Shown here in pieces: positions 36,313 to 45,326 of a stretch of 64,000 nt of DNA. Where the stretch lies: contig JAHENH010000076.1 in assembly GCA_018609935.1 (NCBI GenBank), positions 1 through 64,000 of the forward strand, written 5' to 3'. Position numbers and translations under genes: made by a program. The first letter of the stretch is position 1. Each line of letters opens with the position of its first letter. Source of the DNA: Halobacteriales archaeon. Its GTDB lineage: Archaea > Halobacteriota > Halobacteria > Halorutilales > JAHENH01. The notes beneath the pieces are model-generated. The model searched no databases. It saw only the letters and a list, made by a program, of their open reading frames with translations, and was not told the origin of the DNA.

Positions 36313-37057
36313 ACCCTCTTTCCATTCCTCCGTTTATGCTTATTACTTGTCCTGTAATGTATGATGAGTTTTTATGTGCTAGGAATCGTACTAGGTTTGC
36401 CACTTCTTCTGGTTGTCCGAACCTTCCTAGTGGTATATCATCTAGGAGGTTGTCTTTTACTTTTTGTGGTACTCCTTCAAGCATTTCTGTTAGTATAAAC
36501 CCTGGTGCTACACAGTTTGCTGTTGATCCAGATGAAGAAAGTTCTAGTGCTAGTGTATATGTGAACCCATGTAGTGCGCTTTTTGTTCCTGCATAGTTTG
36601 CTTGTCCAAAGTTTCCTTGTTCTCCAACAACACTAGATATATTTATTAGGCGTCCATGTTCTGCTTCTTTTATATCTCCATAGAATGTACTTGTACAGTT
36701 AAATGTACCATTTAGGTTTACATCTACAACTCTATCCCAGTGTTCTCTTTCCATATCCTCAAATTTTCTATCCACATTTATACCCGCATTATTAACCAAT
36801 ACATCTACTCCGCCAAACTTATCATGTGTTTTTTCAGCCATATCTCTTACGGCATCAAGATCTGTTACATCTGCCTGTATAGGAATAGCTGTCCCACCAT
36901 TTTCCTCTATCTCATCTACAACTTGTTGTGCCTTTTCTTTTGATGCATGATAATCAACAACTACCTCGGCACCATGTCTACCAAGTTCAAGAGCTATTTC
37001 TTTACCAATACCCCTAGAAGCTCCCGTAACCACACAGGTTCTATCTTCAAAATACAT
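36311..37057 (-). CDS. phaB: acetoacetyl-CoA reductase / 3-oxoacyl reductase (SDR), PhaB-like
   Basis: A 248-residue short-chain dehydrogenase. The cofactor loop is TGASRGIG (11-18), NNAG is at 89-92 and the catalytic set is N114, S142, Y155 and K159 (in NISSVVG and ANYAGTK). FabG and PhaB have the same fold. Position beside thiolase and PHA synthase favours PhaB, giving (R)-3-hydroxybutyryl-CoA. The final codons and stop fall in a sequence resembling a transposon end (see the short feature at 36290). Confidence 0.85.
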   Translation of the reverse strand: MYFEDRTCVVTGASRGIGKEIALELGRHGAEVVVDYHASKEKAQQVVDEIEENGGTAIPIQADVTDLDAVRDMAEKTHDKFGGVDVLVNNAGINVDRKFEDMEREHWDRVVDVNLNGTFNCTSTFYGDIKEAEHGRLINISSVVGEQGNFGQANYAGTKSALHGFTYTLALELSSSGSTANCVAPGFILTEMLEGVPQKVKDNLLDDIPLGRFGQPEEVANLVRFLAHKNSSYITGQVISINGGMERG

Positions 37058-37361
37058 CTATATATAGATTCACTCTCCACTATTCATGTTTCTTTTCATT
37101 TTATACAAAAACAACCAATAGATATAAAGATAAGACAAAGACACAATATCTAATTTTTATATAGTTAAAAAATAAACTTAAACAATATAATAATTTTATC
37201 TATAAAATTTCTATCCAATCTGTACATACTATACCTCTATCTAAATATAGTATGTTTTTTTATAATTTATTTATTTTTTTATTCTGTATTTTTTTGTTTA
37301 TTAGTTTTTTTGTGGTTTTTGTTTTGGCAAAAATTAAGTATAATGTTCTCTCAGTAGGTAT
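37058..37361. other. 304-base divergent promoter region between phaB and hmgA
   Basis: AT-rich region without a gene. A TATA-like TTAAGTATAA at about 37332-37341 lies some 26 bases before the HMG-CoA reductase ATG and is its likely promoter. Nothing else stands out. Confidence 0.55.
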
Positions 37362-38537
37362 ATGTCGAGGTTACCTATTCATTCTATTGATGGAGATTCT
37401 ATTGAGGATGAGACAGATAATAGAAGAAAGGAGATAGAGGATAGGACTGAAGTTTCTCTTGGTTCTATTGGTGATTATAGTTTTGATGGTGAGACTGCCG
37501 AGAAAAATATTGAGAACATGGTTGGTGGTATACAGGTTCCTTTGGGTGTTGCTGGTCCTTTAGAGATTGAGGGTGGTTTTACTGATGGTGAGTATTATGT
37601 TCCTATTGCTACTACTGAGGGGGCCTTGGTTGCTTCTGTTAACCGTGGGTGTTCTAGTATAACTGAGAGTGGTGGTGCAGTTTGCCAGGTTTTTAAGGAT
37701 GCTATGACTCGAGCTCCAGTTTTTCGGGTTGCAAGTCCTATGCATGCTAAAAAAACTATAGAATGGATTGATGATAACTTTGATGTGTTAAAGGAGGAAG
37801 CCGAATCTACTACAGAATATGGGGAGTTGTTGTCGATAGATCCGTATGTTTCTGGTGATTCTTTATTTCTTAGATTTTCTTTTGATTCAAAGGATGCTAT
37901 GGGTATGAATATGGCTACAGTTGCTACAAGAGCTGCCTCAGAGATATTAGAAGAAAAAACAGATGCTGACCTAGTTGCTCTTTCAGGGAATATGTGTGCT
38001 GATAAAAAACCCTCTGCCATAAATGCTATAGAAGGTAGAGGTAAAACCGTAGTATCAGAGGTAGACATAGATCGAGATACTGTAAAAGAGAAACTTAAGA
38101 CCACACCTGAAAAAATACAAGAAATAAACAGACGAAAGACATTCATAGGTAGCACCAGATCTGTTACACTTGGAGCAAATGCACACGCATCAAACATTGT
38201 AGCTGGAATTTATCTTGCTACAGGACAGGACATAGCACAACTAGTAGAAGGAAGTGTATGTATAACAGACATAAAAACAAGAAAAGACGGGGGTCTAAAT
38301 GCAACTGTTACACTTCCATCTATTGAGGTTGGAACAGTAGGTGGAGGTACAAGACTTGACACCCAAAAAGAATGTCTATCTATACTTGGCGTAGAAGGAA
38401 GTGGGGATCCACCAGGTAGTAACTCAAAAGAAATGGCAGAAATAATATCTGCCACAGTACTTGCAGGGGAACTAAGCTTACATGCAGCATTTGCATCAAG
38501 AGACCTAGCAGATGCACATGAAGAACTAGGAAGATAA
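37362..38537 (+). CDS. hmgA: 3-hydroxy-3-methylglutaryl-CoA reductase, class I
   Basis: A 391-residue NADPH-dependent reductase that makes mevalonate for archaeal lipids. Key parts are MVGGIQVPLGVAGPL, TTEGALVASVNRGC with the catalytic Glu, CADKKPSAINAI with the catalytic Lys, TGQDIAQL with the Asp, and a His four residues from the end in ADAHEELGR. The base-composition gradient is very clear: the first third uses GGT, GTT, ATT and GAG, and the last third GGA, GTA, ATA and GAA. Confidence 0.95.
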   Translation: MSRLPIHSIDGDSIEDETDNRRKEIEDRTEVSLGSIGDYSFDGETAEKNIENMVGGIQVPLGVAGPLEIEGGFTDGEYYVPIATTEGALVASVNRGCSSITESGGAVCQVFKDAMTRAPVFRVASPMHAKKTIEWIDDNFDVLKEEAESTTEYGELLSIDPYVSGDSLFLRFSFDSKDAMGMNMATVATRAASEILEEKTDADLVALSGNMCADKKPSAINAIEGRGKTVVSEVDIDRDTVKEKLKTTPEKIQEINRRKTFIGSTRSVTLGANAHASNIVAGIYLATGQDIAQLVEGSVCITDIKTRKDGGLNATVTLPSIEVGTVGGGTRLDTQKECLSILGVEGSGDPPGSNSKEMAEIISATVLAGELSLHAAFASRDLADAHEELGR

Positions 38538-38598
38538 CAGCCCCACCAGCTTCTTTCCTGTTAAGTCAAAAATTGGATCTATATACCACCGTATCTAG

Positions 38599-38621
38599 AC
38601 TTAATCTTCCAAAGGTTAAGT
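38599..38621. other. short hairpin downstream of hmgA
   Basis: ACTTAATCTT and AAGGTTAAGT can pair over 10 bases (one G-T pair) around a 3-base loop. It lies about 60 bases after the hmgA stop. It could be a processing or termination signal or chance in AT-rich DNA. Confidence 0.3.
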
Positions 38622-38801
38622 AGAACAAATATTATTGTCTAGAGAAAACAATCCATTTTTGTAGAGTCGTATGTTTTTATGTGTGATAGAAAGAATATCA
38701 ATGGAATATTGTTTAGGTCTAAATCTTTATTTTTTTAGAAAAATTAATTCAAGAAAATGGAAAAGTTAGTTTTTATCTGATATTTTTTGGTTTGAGTTTT
38801 T

Positions 38802-39269
38802 TTATTCTACGTCGATGTCTACGTCTTCGTTTTTGTCTTTCTTTTCAAATGTTAGGTCTAGGACACCGTTGTTGTATTTCGCTTCTCCTGTTTTTGGGTC
38901 TATATCTGTTGGTAGATCTACTTTTTCACTATAGGATCTGTCTGTACCTTCTGCAGTTATTCTTACGTTTCTTGTTGTAGCTTCAACATCGATGTTTTCT
39001 TTTTCGACTCCTGGTAGATCCATTACTAGCCTTACTACTTCGTCTTCTTCTATTACATCTACATGTGTTTCATGTTTATCCTGTTCCTGTCCTTGTTGTG
39101 TTTTGTCCCCAAATGTTTCGAAGTTTGGTGGTTGTCCTGGTGCTTTTGTCATCCTATATCCCCATTGGTTTCCTTCCATGTTACCCATATCTTGCCACAT
39201 TTTTTCCATCATTTCGTTCATCCTTTCAAATATTTCATCAAATGGATCGTCGCCTCTTTTCCTTACCAT
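38802..39269 (-). CDS. hsp20: Hsp20/alpha-crystallin small heat-shock protein
   Basis: A 155-residue small chaperone. The N-terminal arm is Met-rich (DEIFERMNEMMEKMWQDMGN). The alpha-crystallin domain spans about 65-150, with VVRLVMDLPGVEKENIDVEA and the closing NGVLDLTFEK, where the usual GVL motif is intact. The C-terminus is acidic and lacks a clear I-x-I motif. It prevents aggregation of unfolded proteins. Confidence 0.9.
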   Translation of the reverse strand: MVRKRGDDPFDEIFERMNEMMEKMWQDMGNMEGNQWGYRMTKAPGQPPNFETFGDKTQQGQEQDKHETHVDVIEEDEVVRLVMDLPGVEKENIDVEATTRNVRITAEGTDRSYSEKVDLPTDIDPKTGEAKYNNGVLDLTFEKKDKNEDVDIDVE

Positions 39270-39513
39270 ACATATTATATGTTTTTAAAGAGTTTAACCC
39301 TTTTGGACTCAAAAAAACCACTATACATAGACATTATATCTAGAATTAGATAAACCTAATGTTAGTCTAGATATAACTTTTGATTAGGTTCTTCTATAAC
39401 TTGTTTTCTCTTTTTAGTAGTTTTTTTAGTGTTGTTCCTTCTAGTTCTTCTAGTTTCTTTACTATCTCATTTTAGGAAGTACAGGAGAGTACCTGGTCCT
39501 TTAGGGTTAGGAT

Positions 39514-39565
39514 GAATCCGTCAGAATATACAACTAACTACATTCGATAGCACAGACGGATATTC
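39514..39565 (+). repeat. imperfect inverted repeat in the left end of the IS element
   Basis: GAATCCGTC at 39514-39522 and GACGGATATTC at 39555-39565 can form a stem, interrupted by an extra AT, with a loop of about 32 bases. Subterminal hairpins are how IS200/IS605-group ends are recognised. Confidence 0.5.
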
Positions 39566-39650
39566 GTTAACTTTAATGTACTTTATAATAAGTTATGAAA
39601 TAGTACAGATAACCCGAACATATAAGCTATAAATTGTTAACCACAGTCAA

Positions 39651-40869
39651 GTGGTAGACGAACTAAACCAGTTAGAGTGGTCTGCATCTAAACTCTGGAA
39701 CGTAGCAAGGTAACTACGTTGAACAAAGGTGGGAAGAAGATGGTAAAATACCAAAAGAAGACGAACTAAAGTCGGAATTGAAATCCCACGAATGCTATAA
39801 GGACTTACATAGCCAATCCGGTCAGAGAGTAATAGAAAAACTCTCTAAGGCGTTCACGGTATGGTACAAGAAACGAGAAAACGGTGATGAGAAAGCTAAC
39901 CCTCCACACTATCGAAAAAGAACGATAAACACCCGCGTTCCATCGTGACTTGGAAACACCGCGGGTACAAACACGATGACAAATACCAACGTTTTCGCCT
40001 CTCGAAAGGTTTCAACCACAAACAAAGCAAAGACGACTTCGTGTTGGTTGAATACGAAAAAAGACCTGATGTAGAGATAGAAAACATCCAGCAGATTCGT
40101 GCGGTTTGGGGGGATGATAAATGGATGTTGCATGTGATCTGTGAACATGAGGTTGAACCAGAAGAAACAGGTTATGGAACTGTAGGTATAGATCTAGGTA
40201 TAGATAACTTCGTAGCATTATCGTTTAGCGATGGTGAAACCCAACTGTATCCTGCGAACAAGCTCAAAGAGGATGAATACTATTTCAGCAAAAAGATAGC
40301 CGAATGTGACGACCCTAGCTCGGCGAAAGCTAATAGGTTACATCACAAACGCTCAAAACGTAGAGAACACTTCCTGCATGCTCTCTCGAAGCATATAGTG
40401 GATGAGTGTAGGAGAAGATGTGTTGGAACTATAGCCGTAGGCAATTTAGGTGGTATAAGAGAGAATAAAGATAGGACACAAGCGAAGAATTCGGGCAGTG
40501 AAGGCACTCAAGTTGCATGGATGGGCGTTTGACAGGTTCACAGATATGCTCGAGTACAAAGCTGAAGCGTATGGAATAAGAGTTGAGGAGGTTGATGAGC
40601 GTGATACCTCAAAAACTTGTTGTATATGTGGAGAAGAAGACGATTCTCAACAAGTGGAACGTGGGTTATATGTGTGTAAGAAGTGTGATACAGTAGCTAA
40701 CGCTGACGTGAATGGTGCGGAAAATATCAGACAAGAGTTAGAAGTAACTCCGAGTTGTTCCCAAGTCTGGGACGATAGGAGTAACGGCTGTTTGGCACAG
40801 CCTTCAGTCTATCTGTTCGATACTACGGGTGAAATAGTCCCACAAGAACAGGTAGACTGCAAACCTTAA
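39651..40869 (+). pseudogene. tnpB: TnpB (OrfB, RuvC-like nuclease), broken by three frame changes
   Basis: Pieces in different frames join to one TnpB. The first reads VDELNQLEWSASKLWNVAR and meets TAA; the second EQRWEEDGKIPKEDELKSEL onward; the third IVTWKHRGYKHDDKYQRFRL through GIDLGIDNFVALS (first RuvC Asp) and VGNLGGIRE (catalytic Glu); the fourth LHGWAFDRF through the zinc ribbon CCICGEE and CKKC to ADVNGAENI (last Asp). Frame changes lie near 39713 (one extra A), 39920 (one missing base) and 40490. Catalytic residues survive, so inactivation is recent. TnpB proteins are RNA-guided nucleases that help such elements persist. Confidence 0.85.
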
Positions 40870-40894
40870 TATCCCAGTAGGGGATTCAGCCACT

Positions 40895-42901
40895 TCAAGC
40901 GGGTGAGGATGTCAATCTTGATTTTCCTGGGGGTAGATATCTTTGTATTTCATCTATACTTGTTAGTTTTTGTGTGTTTTTGTTTAGTTCTGTTAGTTTT
41001 CTGTATATTTTTTTGGCTGTGTCTGTTTTTGTGTATCTTCCCGGTTCAAGCTTTAGTATGTGTTTTGCGTGTTTTTGTATTGGTGTTGGTGGGCCTCCTA
41101 TTATGCCTGGTTTTTCTTTTAGTTTTAGTCCTATTGATATCCTTAGTGGTACTTTGTGGTAGTTTCTTTTTCCTCTTACTACTACAGCTCCTTTTTCTAT
41201 GTATTCTCCACTTTCTGGTGTTTTTGATACTTGGTTTGGTTTTACGCTGTATACTTTTGCTGCGTGTCTTCCTTGTTTCCATAGGTTGGAATAGGAGGCT
41301 GCAAATATTGCGGCTTCACGTTTAGATTGTTGGGGTATTTCTATGTTTTCTTTTTTTGGTTCTTCTGGTTTTGTTGTTTTTAGTATGGTTATTGGTCCTC
41401 CTTTTGCTTTTGTATGGAAAAATAAATCTTGTTTTTCCATATATTTTTTATATATTTCGTCGTTTTGGTCTGCATTTCTTCCACCAATAACTAGGAAATC
41501 GTCTGATGTATGGAACCAACGGAATCGGTGATACCATTCTTCAGAACGTTTTTCAGGTTTCTTTTGTTTTTGGTTTTTTGTTTTTTGTGGCTTTTCCTTT
41601 TGTTTTTTTAGTTGTTTTAGTTCCTGTTTTTTTTGTTTTTTTGCTTGTTTTGCTCCCTCTCTTTTTTGTTTTATTTCTTTTGCCTTCTCATATAGCCTGT
41701 TTGCATTTTTTTCTACACCCATATCTACCTCAAGCTCTATATTTCTATCCTCAACATCCACATATAATTTTCCGTCTTTGAATGAATCAAATATTAGTGC
41801 AGAATCTAGATCTTTCTGTTTTCCTTTCTTTAATTTTTCTTCTATTTCACCCCAAGAAAGATTTTGGTCTCTTGCATCCTTTATAACATTTAGTAGTTCA
41901 TCTATTTTTCCATAGTTTTTATAGAGAAGTTCTGCTTTTTCTTTTAAAGACTCTTCTTGTTTTTTAAAATCTTCTATAGCACCCTCTTGTTGGTTAATAA
42001 TAGCTTTCTGTTTCTCTATTTTTTGTTCAACTAGATCTTTTTCCTGTTTTTCCTCCTGTGTCTTTATCCCCTCAAAATAGACCTCAAGTGCCCTATTAAA
42101 ACTATCAAAATCCTCTGTTTTGTATTCCCTGTATTTTTCTAGTTTTATAGGTAAAACATCAAATGCCTCCTCATCCTTATATACTATACATGGACTAGAA
42201 CTTTCTAGATCTTTTTCTATCTCCTGTATTGCACTAAATAGATCTTTGTAGTTTTGTTTTGTTGTTTTTTCTATTGGTTTTTCTTTTTCTATATTTGCTC
42301 TTTTACAAATTTCTTCTGCATAGTTCCCTCCAAAACTTAGCTTAGATGCAAGACTCCGAACAACATCAGTACTACTCTCCTCTATAACTTCCTGAAATTC
42401 TTCAAAAGATAACTGGAATGGATTAATCTGAGAACTTGGGAATTCATATTTTTCTCCACCAGCTATAGTTCTACTTTTTAGACGAACAGTATCTAGACAG
42501 CTAAGAACCGTCAAATCAGAATCTAAAAAGGCGAAGTTTCCATCCCCAAAAAGCTCGGAAACACAAATATACTCTTCATCTCTCTTTCCCTTTATTTTTA
42601 CTACACGATCAAAACCATGTTGTTCTATACTTGAAATTGTTCCCCCAGAAAGTCTTTTACGCATAAGCATAGCAAGATTTGGAGGGCGAGTTGGAGCATC
42701 TTCAGCTTCCTCGACTAGATGGATCCGTTTTATATCTCCTACCTGTATTATAAGATCTAATCTACCCCGTTCTATATCACGTATTTTAAAACGAAATTTA
42801 CCATCAGAATAAAGATAAAACTTATCAAACTTAGCACCCTCAAGATCCTTAAGCTCCCGAACAACAGCAGCAATATCAACACTAGTCATCTCCCTTTTCA
42901 T
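40895..42901 (-). CDS. rqcH: RqcH/NEMF-family ribosome quality control protein
   Basis: A 668-residue NFACT protein. The NFACT-N domain (about 1-200) begins MTSVDIAAVVRELKDLEGAKFDKFYLY; coiled-coil arms with long Lys/Glu/Gln runs fill about 270-450; the NFACT-R domain has WYHRFRWFHTSDDFLVIGGRNADQ (start near 455) and QDLFFHTKAKGGP. These proteins bind stalled large ribosomal subunits and add C-terminal tails to the trapped chain. The first Met may be replaced by Met5. The last six or so residues (LTSSPA) are coded by what looks like the transposon right end. Confidence 0.9.
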   Translation of the reverse strand: MKREMTSVDIAAVVRELKDLEGAKFDKFYLYSDGKFRFKIRDIERGRLDLIIQVGDIKRIHLVEEAEDAPTRPPNLAMLMRKRLSGGTISSIEQHGFDRVVKIKGKRDEEYICVSELFGDGNFAFLDSDLTVLSCLDTVRLKSRTIAGGEKYEFPSSQINPFQLSFEEFQEVIEESSTDVVRSLASKLSFGGNYAEEICKRANIEKEKPIEKTTKQNYKDLFSAIQEIEKDLESSSPCIVYKDEEAFDVLPIKLEKYREYKTEDFDSFNRALEVYFEGIKTQEEKQEKDLVEQKIEKQKAIINQQEGAIEDFKKQEESLKEKAELLYKNYGKIDELLNVIKDARDQNLSWGEIEEKLKKGKQKDLDSALIFDSFKDGKLYVDVEDRNIELEVDMGVEKNANRLYEKAKEIKQKREGAKQAKKQKKQELKQLKKQKEKPQKTKNQKQKKPEKRSEEWYHRFRWFHTSDDFLVIGGRNADQNDEIYKKYMEKQDLFFHTKAKGGPITILKTTKPEEPKKENIEIPQQSKREAAIFAASYSNLWKQGRHAAKVYSVKPNQVSKTPESGEYIEKGAVVVRGKRNYHKVPLRISIGLKLKEKPGIIGGPPTPIQKHAKHILKLEPGRYTKTDTAKKIYRKLTELNKNTQKLTSIDEIQRYLPPGKSRLTSSPA

Positions 42902-43157
42902 AAATTCAAAATATCACTCAGTTAACAAAAACTAAACACCAAAACACTACAAGCTTTTCCAAACACAAAAACAAAACAAATAGAAATCCAAAACTGAAAA
43001 AGTAAATTTATTTATAAAAACATACAAAATACTATATCTAAAAAACAACAGTACATCTCTAAAAATCACCCACCATCTATTAATATCATTTTTTTATTTA
43101 TGACTAATTTATTTTTGCTGGAAAATCTAATAAATAATAAAAATAATATATAAAATA
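42902..43157. other. 256-base AT-rich spacer
   Basis: Only AT-rich sequence with TATA-like stretches is seen between the rqcH start and the broken antitoxin gene; some of it must serve as the rqcH promoter. Confidence 0.4.
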
Positions 43158-43464
43158 TGCAAGAAAAAGAAATAACAATAAAAGTGCATCCAAAATCTCT
43201 AAATATATAAAAGAAATTCAAAGAATAGAAAATAAAGATAGATCATCAATTATACAAGATATTTTAGAGAAAGGAGTAGATAAATGGAAAATAGAAACAG
43301 CCATAAAAAATATAAAGAAGGGAAGGCATCTTTTGGAAAGGCAAAAGAAATAGCTGATATTTCCCCATGGTGTCTCCAAGAAATATTTAATAAAGAAAAA
43401 ATACAGATAAGCTACAATAAAACAGATTTAAAAGATGACCTAGAACAAATAAACAGAACATAAG
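43158..43464 (+). pseudogene. UPF0175-type antitoxin with ribbon-helix-helix start, two frameshifts
   Basis: Three frames combine: MQEKEITIKVHPKS, then KYIKEIQRIENKDRSSIIQD continuing LEKGVDKWKIETAIK, then KEGKASFGKAKEIADISPWC continuing to NRT and stop. The last piece is the UPF0175 signature (EGKASxGKAxE-A--S). The first change lies near 43197-43203 (two extra bases), the second in an A-run at 43306-43311 (one A lost). UPF0175 proteins are VapB-like antitoxins. The partner toxin is missing. Confidence 0.65.
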
Positions 43465-43583
43465 AATAAACTAAAAATTACTATAGATATATGTCGTATT
43501 ATTTAATGTAATAATATAGACTTGACTTATAAATATAGACAATAAAAATATTTGAATATGTATTAATTTGATAGAGTATTGTT

Positions 43584-44270
43584 TTATTTTTTTATTATTT
43601 TTGTTTTTTCTTTTTTTCCTAGATGGATTTCATCTGCTATATCTATGAATAAGCCATGTTCTATAATTCCAGGTATATTAGATAGCTGTATGTCTATTTC
43701 TTTTGGGTTTTTTATCTTTCCTAGGTCCGCATCTAATATTGGGTTTCCGTTGTCTGATATTATGTGTCCGTCTTTTTTGTTGGTTTTTCTTGGTGTTAGG
43801 TCTCCTCCAAGGTTTTCTATTTGTTTTTTTACAGTTGGTATAGAGATATCTATTATTTCTAGTGGTATGGATATGTCTAGTTTTTTTGATTTTTTTGTTT
43901 GGTCTACTACTACCACATATTTTTTTGTTGCGTTTGCTATTATTTTTTCTCTTGTATGTGCTGCACCACCTCCCTTTATAAGATTTAGGTTTTGATCAAA
44001 CTGGTCTGCCCCATCTATAGTTAGGTCCGGACTACCAGCCTCCAATGTAGTAAGTGGAATTCCACTTTTTGCAGCTATATCTTTAGATCTATCCGAGGTA
44101 GGAACACCAAATATATCCAACCTGTCTTGTTTGATTCTACGACCAAGCTCTCTTATAGCATACTCTGTAGTACTACCTGTACCAAGACCTACAACCATCC
44201 CATCTTCTACTAGATCCACAGCAGACTCTCCAGCTCTACGTTTCGCATTTTCTATCTGTTTAGAATTCAT
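43584..44270 (-). CDS. rpiA: ribose-5-phosphate isomerase A
   Basis: A 228-residue enzyme that interconverts ribose 5-phosphate and ribulose 5-phosphate. Landmarks are MVVGLGTGSTTEYAIREL near residue 25, DGADQFDQNLNLIKGGGAAH with the catalytic region, and the end EHGLFIDIADEIHLG. Length is typical. No other pentose-phosphate gene is adjacent. Confidence 0.95.
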   Translation of the reverse strand: MNSKQIENAKRRAGESAVDLVEDGMVVGLGTGSTTEYAIRELGRRIKQDRLDIFGVPTSDRSKDIAAKSGIPLTTLEAGSPDLTIDGADQFDQNLNLIKGGGAAHTREKIIANATKKYVVVVDQTKKSKKLDISIPLEIIDISIPTVKKQIENLGGDLTPRKTNKKDGHIISDNGNPILDADLGKIKNPKEIDIQLSNIPGIIEHGLFIDIADEIHLGKKEKTKIIKK

Positions 44271-44377
44271 AAAACACTAAATAAATCACTAATATCTTAA
44301 TAATACCCAATAGGACAGAAACCACTTTTAAACCTATCTTTAATTACTATATAAAAATAATTTTTTATGTATTTGGT

Positions 44378-45049
44378 TTAATTTTGTATTTTGTTGTTTT
44401 GTCTTACCCGTATTGATTTTGCTATTTTTTCTGGTAGGTGTTGTTTTCCATTCTCGGTTTGTATTTTGATTAGTCCTATTGGTGTTATATTTGTTATTTT
44501 TAGTTTTTGTCCTGGTTTTATACCTATACTTGAGAGATACTCTAGTTCTTCTTGGTTTCTATCATCAACACGTGCTACAGTTATTTTTTCCCCTTCCTTA
44601 AAGCTTGTTAGTGATTTTGTATCATCTTCTTCTAGAGGTTCTAGTTTTTCGTTTGGTATAGGGTCTCCATGTGGATCGACAGTTGGATTATTTAGTTTTT
44701 TAGCTATTTTTTGTTCAAATTCTTCGCTTATATGGTGTTCAAGTTTATCTGCTTCATCATGTACTTGACTCCATTCATAGTCTAGGTGTTCTGTAAGATA
44801 AGATTCAATTAAACGATGATGACGTATTACTTCTAGGGCTATAGTTAATCCTTCATCTGTAAGCCTTGCCCCCTTATATTTTTCATATTCAATAAGGCCT
44901 TTTTCTTTAAGGTTCTCCAACATGTTTGTAACAGTAGGAGAAGTAACATCCAAATATTCTGCAATTTCAGAAGTACTAACACTTGAATTGTTTTTTCTCT
45001 GTAAAGTATATATAGCCTTTAGATAATCCTCCATAACATCACTCAACAT
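44378..45049 (-). CDS. DtxR/MntR-family metal-dependent repressor
   Basis: A 223-residue regulator starting MLSDVMEDYLKAIYTLQ. The winged helix-turn-helix covers about 5-65, with SEIAEYLDVTSPTVTNMLE. The metal-binding and dimer domain has HHRLIESYLTEHL and HDEADKLEHHISEEF, and a C-terminal FeoA/SH3-like domain spans about 145-215. Longer reading with seven extra residues is possible, but a TATA box 28 bases upstream supports this start. Such proteins sense Fe2+ or Mn2+ and repress uptake genes. No metal-uptake gene is adjacent. Confidence 0.9.
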   Translation of the reverse strand: MLSDVMEDYLKAIYTLQRKNNSSVSTSEIAEYLDVTSPTVTNMLENLKEKGLIEYEKYKGARLTDEGLTIALEVIRHHRLIESYLTEHLDYEWSQVHDEADKLEHHISEEFEQKIAKKLNNPTVDPHGDPIPNEKLEPLEEDDTKSLTSFKEGEKITVARVDDRNQEELEYLSSIGIKPGQKLKITNITPIGLIKIQTENGKQHLPEKIAKSIRVRQNNKIQN

Positions 45050-45068
45050 AAAAACAATTAGACACATC

Positions 45069-45084
45069 AAACATTTATATTTAC
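45069..45084 (-). promoter_or_regulatory. TATA box of the DtxR-family gene
   Basis: Minus strand reads GTAAATATAAATGTTT, centred about 28 bases before the MLSDVMED start, as expected for a leaderless transcript. Confidence 0.55.
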
Positions 45085-45326
45085 TTAAACTAAAAAAGAG
45101 ACAACTAAAAATAAAACAAAAATTACCCTTAAATTCCTAGTACTATTTTTCTATAGATAGAAAAGACGTTCCTTAGTTAACTCCACATTAAAAACTAATT
45201 CATAGTATAAACATAGATGTAATTAGTTATAAACAAGAATTTCTTCTAAAACATAACTATCTATATTTTTCTTATATATAATATACAAGATATCTTTTAG
45301 GGACTAATTAGATCGTAATGGTGGGT

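Larger units (their letters stand above)
39470..40912 (+). mobile_element. decayed IS200/IS605-group element with TnpB only (IS1341-like)
   Basis: A tnpB gene flanked by non-coding ends. The left part holds an inverted pair, GAATCCGTC and GACGGATATTC. The right part after tnpB reads CCCAGTAGGGGATTC and then a G-rich CAAGCGGGTGAGGATGTCAA that resembles the right end of haloarchaeal IS605-group elements. There is no TnpA. G+C is visibly higher than in the neighbours, with CGT, CGC and GCG codons rare elsewhere here, which suggests arrival from a GC-richer haloarchaeon. The outer limits are estimates. The right end falls on the last codons of rqcH. Confidence 0.75.

Noticed and set aside
39651..40869. 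Active TnpB/OMEGA nuclease system
   Set aside because: Three frame changes separate the catalytic parts, so a working protein is unlikely.
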